Below, piece after piece: positions 61,410 through 64,000 of a stretch of DNA of 64,000 nt. The stretch is from positions 1 to 64,000 of the forward strand of contig WLID01000001.1 in assembly GCA_009702325.1 (NCBI GenBank), in the 5' to 3' direction. The DNA is from Actinomycetota bacterium (GTDB taxonomy: Bacteria > Actinomycetota > Thermoleophilia > Gaiellales > Gaiellaceae). The notes below the pieces were generated by a model, which saw only the letters and a program-made list of their open reading frames with translations, made no database searches and was not told the origin of the DNA. The translations under genes and the position numbers were made by a program. The stretch's first letter is position 1. Each line of letters starts with the position of its first letter.

Positions 61410-62321
61410 TTAGAGGATGCGGGCGCCGAGTGCGCTGGCTGCGAGTTCGACTGCGAGTTTCGCCGTTTCGTTTTCCCGGTCGAGGACGGGGTTAACTTCG
61501 ACGATCTCGAGCGAGTCCAGAGTACCGCCCTCCGCGACGATTTCGAGTGCGTGGTGGGCTTCGCGGTAGGTGAGTCCGCCTCTGACGGGTGTGCCGACGC
61601 CGGGGGCGAACATGGGGTCGACGGCGTCGAGGTCAAGGCTCACGTGGAGGAACGAGGTGCCGGAGAGGTAGGCGAGCGCTTCGCGGACGGCGGCTTCGAT
61701 GCCGAGCCGGTCGAGGTCGGTCATGGTGAAGACTTTGATTGGGAGTTGAGCGACGAGTTCGCGTTCGCCAGGGTCGAGTGAGCGGATGCCGAGGAGGACT
61801 GCTCGTTCGATGGATGGGGTGGGCCAGTCGGGTGTTTCGAATTCGGTGCCTGCGACGCCGAGTGCGGCGGCGAGGGGCATGCCGTGCACGTTGCCGCTGG
61901 GTGAGGTTGATGGTCGGTTGAGGTCACCGTGGGCGTCGATCCAGAGGACGCCGCCGGCGCCCCGGGCGCGGGCCATGCCGCCGAGGGTGCCCATTGCGAC
62001 GGAGTGGTCGCCTCCGAGCACCAGGGGGATGAGGTTGGCGGTGGCGGCGTCGTTGACGAGGTTTGCGACGCGCCCGCAGGTCTCTTTGATTTGGGCGAGG
62101 TAGCGAGCGTTCTGGCTGCCTGCTTCAGTTGCTTCAGCGACGGCGACGGTGACGTCGCCCCAGTCGGCGCAGTGGAGGCCGAGGCTTTCGACGCGTTCTT
62201 TGAGTCCTGCGTACCGGATGGCGGAGGGGCCCATGTCGACGCCGCGGCGGCCGGCGCCAAGGTCAAGTCCGGCGCCGATGACGGCGACGCCGCGCGGGTG
62301 TGGGTGTGGGTGTTCGCTCAT
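61410..62321 (-). CDS. rocF: Arginase
   Basis: A 303-residue ureohydrolase. The di-manganese site is intact: GGDHSVAM (H106), WIDAHGDLN (D129, H131, D133), and [25 protein letters not shown] with the two later Asp. HGMPLA (H146) is the usual arginine-side His. GTPVRGG fits arginase over agmatinase. The start ATG at 62321 gives [18 protein letters not shown]; longer frames are not supported. Divergent from the cupin gene by 44 bases. It would make ornithine and urea. Confidence 0.92.
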   Translation of the reverse strand: MSEHPHPHPRGVAVIGAGLDLGAGRRGVDMGPSAIRYAGLKERVESLGLHCADWGDVTVAVAEATEAGSQNARYLAQIKETCGRVANLVNDAATANLIPLVLGGDHSVAMGTLGGMARARGAGGVLWIDAHGDLNRPSTSPSGNVHGMPLAAALGVAGTEFETPDWPTPSIERAVLLGIRSLDPGERELVAQLPIKVFTMTDLDRLGIEAAVREALAYLSGTSFLHVSLDLDAVDPMFAPGVGTPVRGGLTYREAHHALEIVAEGGTLDSLEIVEVNPVLDRENETAKLAVELAASALGARIL

Positions 62322-62365
62322 CGCGGGCAAGGCTACTCCTCTGAGGGCGGCTATCGTGCGCCGGG

Positions 62366-62818
62366 ATGGAGACACGTGCTGCGGAGATCGTTGAGTTGCT
62401 CGGTTTGGAGCCGTTGCCGCATGAGGGTGGGCTGTTTGCGCAGACGCTTGTTGATCCGTATTCGACTGCGATCTACTACATGACGGAGCCGGGTCAGTTT
62501 TCGGCGTTGCATCGGTTGGATGCGACGGAGGTGTTTCACCATTACGCGGGTGCGTCGGCGAAGATGCTGTTGCTTTTCCCGGATGGTCGTGTGTCGGAAC
62601 CGGTGCTCGGCAAGGACTTTGCTGCGGGTGAGCGGCCGCAGGTGATTGTTCCGGCGGGGGTGTGGCAGGGTACGTCGACGCTTGGTGATTGGTCGTTGCT
62701 TGGCACGACAATGGCGCCTGGGTTTACGTGGGACGGGTTCGAGCTTGGCGAGGCGGTGTCGTTGATGCGCGATTGGCCTTCGGCGGCTTCGCGGATTCGG
62801 GAGTTGACCCGCGCGTGA
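62366..62818 (+). CDS. DUF985 cupin protein
   Basis: A 150-residue cupin-like protein of the DUF985 family. LGLEPLPHEGGLFAQTLVDPYSTAIYYMTEPGQFSALHRLDATEVFHHYAG and VIVPAGVWQGTSTLGDWSLLGTTMAPGFTWDGFELG are the conserved blocks. The fold likely binds a small molecule, perhaps a nucleotide or sugar. ATG at 62366. The stop overlaps the GTG start of the SDR gene. Confidence 0.88.
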   Translation: METRAAEIVELLGLEPLPHEGGLFAQTLVDPYSTAIYYMTEPGQFSALHRLDATEVFHHYAGASAKMLLLFPDGRVSEPVLGKDFAAGERPQVIVPAGVWQGTSTLGDWSLLGTTMAPGFTWDGFELGEAVSLMRDWPSAASRIRELTRA

Positions 62819-63603
62819 GCGAACCCGTGTCGGTGCCGCCGGTCGCAGGACTGCTGTCGCTTGACGGTCATGTTGCGGTTGTGACGGGTGCGAGCCAGGG
62901 GATCGGTGCTGCGATTGCGGTTCGGCTTGCCGAGGCGGGGGCGTCGGTGGTGCTCGGTCAGCGTGCTGACGCGTCGGCGGTTGTTTCACTGATCGAGGAG
63001 CGGGGCGGCCGCGCGGGGTCGGTGTCGACCGATCTCTCGGTCGTGGGTGATGCGGAGACGTTGCTTGGTGAAGCGCGTGCGCGCTTTGGCACGCCAACGA
63101 TCCTCGTGAATAACGCGGCGTCACAGCCTGTGAAGTCGTTTGTGGACTTGACGGAGTCCGATTGGGACGATGTGTTTCGGACGAACGTGACCGGTGCCGC
63201 TGCGACGCTCGCTGCGTTTGCGCGCCTTCGGATTGCGGAGGGTGGTGGTGGCGCCGTAGTGAATATCGGTTCGATCGAGGGTCTGCGGCCGGCGGTGGGG
63301 CACGTGCATTACGCGGCGTCGAAGGCGGCGCTGGCGCAGCTGACGCGCGGTGCCGCGTTGGAGCTTGGCCCCCATGCGATTCGGGTGAATCTCGTCGCCC
63401 CAGGGCTGACGTGGTCGCCGACGCTTGAGGCGACCTGGCCGGAGGGCGTTGCCCGGTGGCTGGACGCGGTTGCGCTTGGCAGGTTGGGGATGCCGAGCGA
63501 TGTAGCTGACGCTGTGCTCTTCCTTGCGTCTGATGCGGCGCGGTTCGTAACCGGGGTCGAACTACCGGTTGACGGTGGTGTGCTCGCCCGACCTGCGTTT
63601 TAG
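62815..63603 (+). CDS. Short-chain dehydrogenase/reductase
   Basis: A 262-residue classical SDR. The cofactor loop is VVTGASQGIGAAIAVRLAEAG (TGxxxGIG). ILVNNAASQP is the NNAG-type segment. Catalytic Ser, Tyr and Lys are in VVNIGSIEGLRPAVGHVHYAASKAAL. GVELPVDGGV closes the fold. GTG start at 62815 overlaps the previous stop. The substrate is unknown. Confidence 0.9.
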   Translation: MSEPVSVPPVAGLLSLDGHVAVVTGASQGIGAAIAVRLAEAGASVVLGQRADASAVVSLIEERGGRAGSVSTDLSVVGDAETLLGEARARFGTPTILVNNAASQPVKSFVDLTESDWDDVFRTNVTGAAATLAAFARLRIAEGGGGAVVNIGSIEGLRPAVGHVHYAASKAALAQLTRGAALELGPHAIRVNLVAPGLTWSPTLEATWPEGVARWLDAVALGRLGMPSDVADAVLFLASDAARFVTGVELPVDGGVLARPAF

Positions 63604-63649
63604 GTGCCTCTCAGCCGCTGAATCTGTCACGGACGGCTAGACTGCCGAA

Positions 63650-63670
63650 GCCCTGAAGCCAATTCAGGGC
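63650..63670 (+). terminator. Hairpin between the SDR gene and tRNA-Phe
   Basis: Perfect 8-bp stem GCCCTGAA / TTCAGGGC with loop GCCAA, 46 bases after the SDR stop and 7 bases before the tRNA. There is no T-run. It may be a terminator or a tRNA leader. Confidence 0.4.
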
Positions 63671-63676
63671 TGGCAA

Positions 63677-63749
63677 GGCGGGGTAGCTCAGTTGGTAGAG
63701 CACACGGCTGAAAACCGTGGTGTCGCCGGTTCAAGTCCGGCCCTCGCCA
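63677..63749 (+). tRNA. tRNA-Phe (anticodon GAA)
   Basis: Full cloverleaf. Acceptor GGCGGGG with CCTCGCC (one G-T pair) and discriminator A; D arm GCTC AGTTGGTA GAGC; anticodon stem CACGG/CCGTG with loop CTGAAAA; T arm CCGG TTCAAGT CCGG. The anticodon GAA reads Phe. CCA is not encoded. Confidence 0.95.
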
Positions 63750-63774
63750 CTCTGTTCGACGTAGACGGCGCCCG

Positions 63775-64000
63775 TTACGGGCAGCCGCCGGCCTTGTAGG
63801 TCTTGTAGTCCGACGTGGTCATCGCGCGGGTCCAGGTCGTTCCTGTCCAGTAGGCGTACACGGTGACTTCGGTTGCGAGGTCTTCTGTTGAGCCGGAGGT
63901 GGAGAAGATGACTGCGAGCTTGACGCGGTCGACGACGGCTGAGCCGAGGAGCGGCAGCGTTGCTGGTGTGCTGATCACACCTTCGGACTCGACGGCTTTG
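63775..64000 (-). CDS. C-terminal part of an unknown protein (5' end outside window)
   Basis: About 75 residues at the C-terminus of a gene that enters from the right edge. The visible end is beta-rich, Thr/Ser-heavy (VKLAVIFSTSGSTEDLATEVTVYAYWTGTTWTRAMTTSDYKTYKAGGCP) and finishes with one Cys. It looks like an exported or pilus-type protein end, but the family is not recognised. An internal GTG at 63978 is not a convincing start. The gene converges on tRNA-Phe. Confidence 0.6.
   Translation of the reverse strand, partial: KAVESEGVISTPATLPLLGSAVVDRVKLAVIFSTSGSTEDLATEVTVYAYWTGTTWTRAMTTSDYKTYKAGGCP

Overview
The window is high-GC, densely coded DNA with frequent GTG starts and 1-4 base start/stop overlaps. 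A complete 14-gene nuo operon, an MqnD-type menaquinone (futalosine pathway) gene, a CIRCE-controlled groES-groEL pair, an FprA-type ferredoxin reductase, DtxR/MntR-type metal control and many actinobacterial-style families point to an aerobic or facultative Actinomycetota, possibly of the Thermoleophilia type. The phylum is an inference from gene content; no rRNA is present.

Layout. 1-6.0 kb: a truncated M20 amidohydrolase and mqnD, a divergent MntR-like regulator, a small conserved protein, an ornithine cyclodeaminase homologue, a secreted GH78-like glycosidase, a Gfo/Idh/MocA oxidoreductase and tRNA-Arg. 6.0-12.0 kb: ygfZ and a divergent sulfite-oxidase-like enzyme, a structured intergenic stretch that may encode a small RNA, groEL and groES with a CIRCE operator, then Nudix, ASCH and zinc-ribbon proteins and an NAD-dependent epimerase. 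12.1-20.6 kb: a 2-oxoacid dehydrogenase operon (E1 alpha, E1 beta, E2) with lipB, and lipA on the same strand 3.5 kb further on; two tandem paralogous membrane histidine kinases lie between lipB and lipA on the opposite strand.

20.7-25.4 kb: a copper-type exported gene cluster. It has a CopC-CopD fusion, two DUF1775/YcnI proteins, an unrecognised exported protein and two paralogous small membrane proteins. All four exported products are predicted to begin with histidine after signal-peptide cleavage, and one membrane gene has no stop codon before the following exported gene. This is the most interesting locus in the window. A 155-bp palindromic REPIN/MITE-like repeat follows, then fumC, fprA and an ErpA/IscA-type Fe-S carrier.

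29.0-42.8 kb: nuoA-N, divergent from the Fe-S carrier across a short intergenic region that carries a perfect palindrome. 42.8-54.3 kb: mostly conserved single genes (DUF6941, UPF0173 hydrolase, DUF1028, cupin-TPR, Mrp ATPase, inositol monophosphatase-like, DUF1015, OB-HD phosphohydrolase, DMT transporter), plus three paralogous four-cysteine exported proteins. 53.3-57.5 kb: a minus-strand operon pabB-pabC-DUF1385-mce-small protein-YchF-like GTPase. 57.6-64 kb: a methyltransferase divergent from rarA, a 0.55-kb non-coding stretch with a REP-like palindrome and a strong hairpin, a helical-repeat protein, arginase, a DUF985 cupin overlapping an SDR, tRNA-Phe, and the C-terminal end of an unknown protein.

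Together the central genes make a respiratory core. The 2-oxoacid dehydrogenase with lipoate synthesis and attachment feeds carbon and NADH, fumarase serves the TCA cycle, Fe-S assembly supplies complex I, and complex I reduces menaquinone.
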